Part shown: one piece after another, positions 34,815 through 34,951 of the stretch
How the letters are laid out: every line of letters begins with the position of its first letter
Numbering within the stretch: the stretch's first letter is position 1
IMG/VR virus record: IMGVR_UViG_3300034272_002715
Span: 1-34,951 of that record
Direction: 5' to 3' (one strand)
Source: a virus
DNA: 34,951 bases
The notes under the pieces: model-generated
Seen by the model: only the letters and a program-made list of their open reading frames with translations
What the model was told of the DNA's origin: nothing
Database searches by the model: none
Program-made: the position numbers and the translations under genes

Positions 34815-34951
34815 CTAATACTCGCCTTCGTCAATAACGATGTCGTACTCCTCGAAGACTTCGGTGAGGCTTTTGTACTGGACGTAGTAGTCAGCAGCGC
34901 TGACTTTGATCAGGACCTCACCGTCAATTCCGCCGGGTGGGAGGCTGTTGC
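34815..34951 (-). CDS. C-terminus of a tail fibre or minor tail protein (runs off the window)
   Basis: The last 45 residues of a gene that begins outside the window: SLPPGGIDGEVLIKVSAADY, then YVQYKSLTEVFEEYDIVID and EGEY. The phrase GG..G.VL.K.S..DY.V.Y is a common small motif of phage tail fibre and collar proteins. Two stop codons in tandem (TAG TAG) end the frame 40 bases before the tail fibre gene. The protein probably belongs to the same tail-tip structure. Little more can be said from this fragment. Confidence 0.6.
   Translation of the reverse strand, partial: NSLPPGGIDGEVLIKVSAADYYVQYKSLTEVFEEYDIVIDEGEY

Noticed and set aside
1-34951. CRISPR arrays, insertion sequences, integrase or lysogeny repressor
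   Set aside because: No regularly spaced long direct repeats, no transposase or recombinase motifs and no terminal inverted repeats were seen. The window gives no evidence for a temperate lifestyle, though the rest of the genome is not visible.

Overview
The window is a stretch of a tailed double-stranded DNA phage (siphovirus-like gene order) that most probably infects a cyanobacterium of the Synechococcus/Cyanobium type. The evidence is a full head-tail morphogenesis module (terminase, portal, scaffold, HK97-type capsid, connectors, tail tube, frameshifted tail chaperone, tape measure), a phage replication module, a two-domain endolysin, and a set of tiny proteins whose wording (MAVKSKTG.., MIEVIAAVAG.., MDPTTTAI.., KIYCQLLLD..) I recall from cyanophages. 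That host call rests on memory of family style, not on a search. No integrase, no lysogeny repressor and no convincing tRNA is visible. Both ends cut through genes, so this is part of a larger genome.

Layout. From 1 to 12.9 kb nearly everything is on the minus strand and reads, in transcription order (right to left), small terminase candidate, two small membrane proteins, large terminase, two small basic proteins, a virion protein, portal, scaffold, major capsid, connector/adaptor/stopper/tail-completion proteins, major tail protein, the tail chaperone pair G and G-T, and the start of the tape measure. Rho-independent terminators follow the capsid, the major tail protein and the chaperone. 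One small plus-strand gene (4987-5262) interrupts this module. From 13.0 to 13.9 kb are two minus-strand hypothetical genes; from 14.1 to 15.1 kb is a tightly coupled plus-strand trio ending in a secreted RlpA-like protein. From 15.3 to 17.0 kb the minus strand carries a PD-(D/E)XK nuclease, a Cys-rich protein and a gp32-like single-strand binding protein.

From 17.2 to 29.0 kb the plus strand carries the replication and nucleotide-metabolism module: a primase-polymerase/RecA-like helicase fusion, an HNH endonuclease, a stand-alone AP2 domain, many overlapping small genes, dCTP deaminase, a DUF3310 protein, three consecutive small zinc-ribbon proteins, a family A DNA polymerase, a C5 cytosine methyltransferase and a ribbon-helix-helix-like protein. 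Most neighbours overlap by 1-8 bases (ATGA, GTGA, TTGA), pointing to translational coupling. From 29.1 to 34.95 kb the minus strand carries lysis (endolysin and small membrane proteins) and tail-fibre genes, interrupted by a second plus-strand HNH gene.

The most striking signals are: (1) an array of ten TGTCC/GGACA boxes at 19360-19454, spaced 10-10-10-11 bp on each side and exactly mirror-symmetric about base 19407, inside the 3' end of the primase-helicase gene and a candidate replication origin or operator; (2) a second open frame inside the cytosine methyltransferase gene that reads as an alternative, familiar-looking methyltransferase C-terminal segment; (3) a CCCAAAA programmed -1 frameshift joining G and T in the tail chaperone; (4) two genes whose start codons share one CATG palindrome; (5) a 7-1-7 Fur-box-like palindrome between two convergent terminators; and (6) a recurring extended -10 motif (TGnTACnnT) in front of several transcription units. 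All counts were made by eye.
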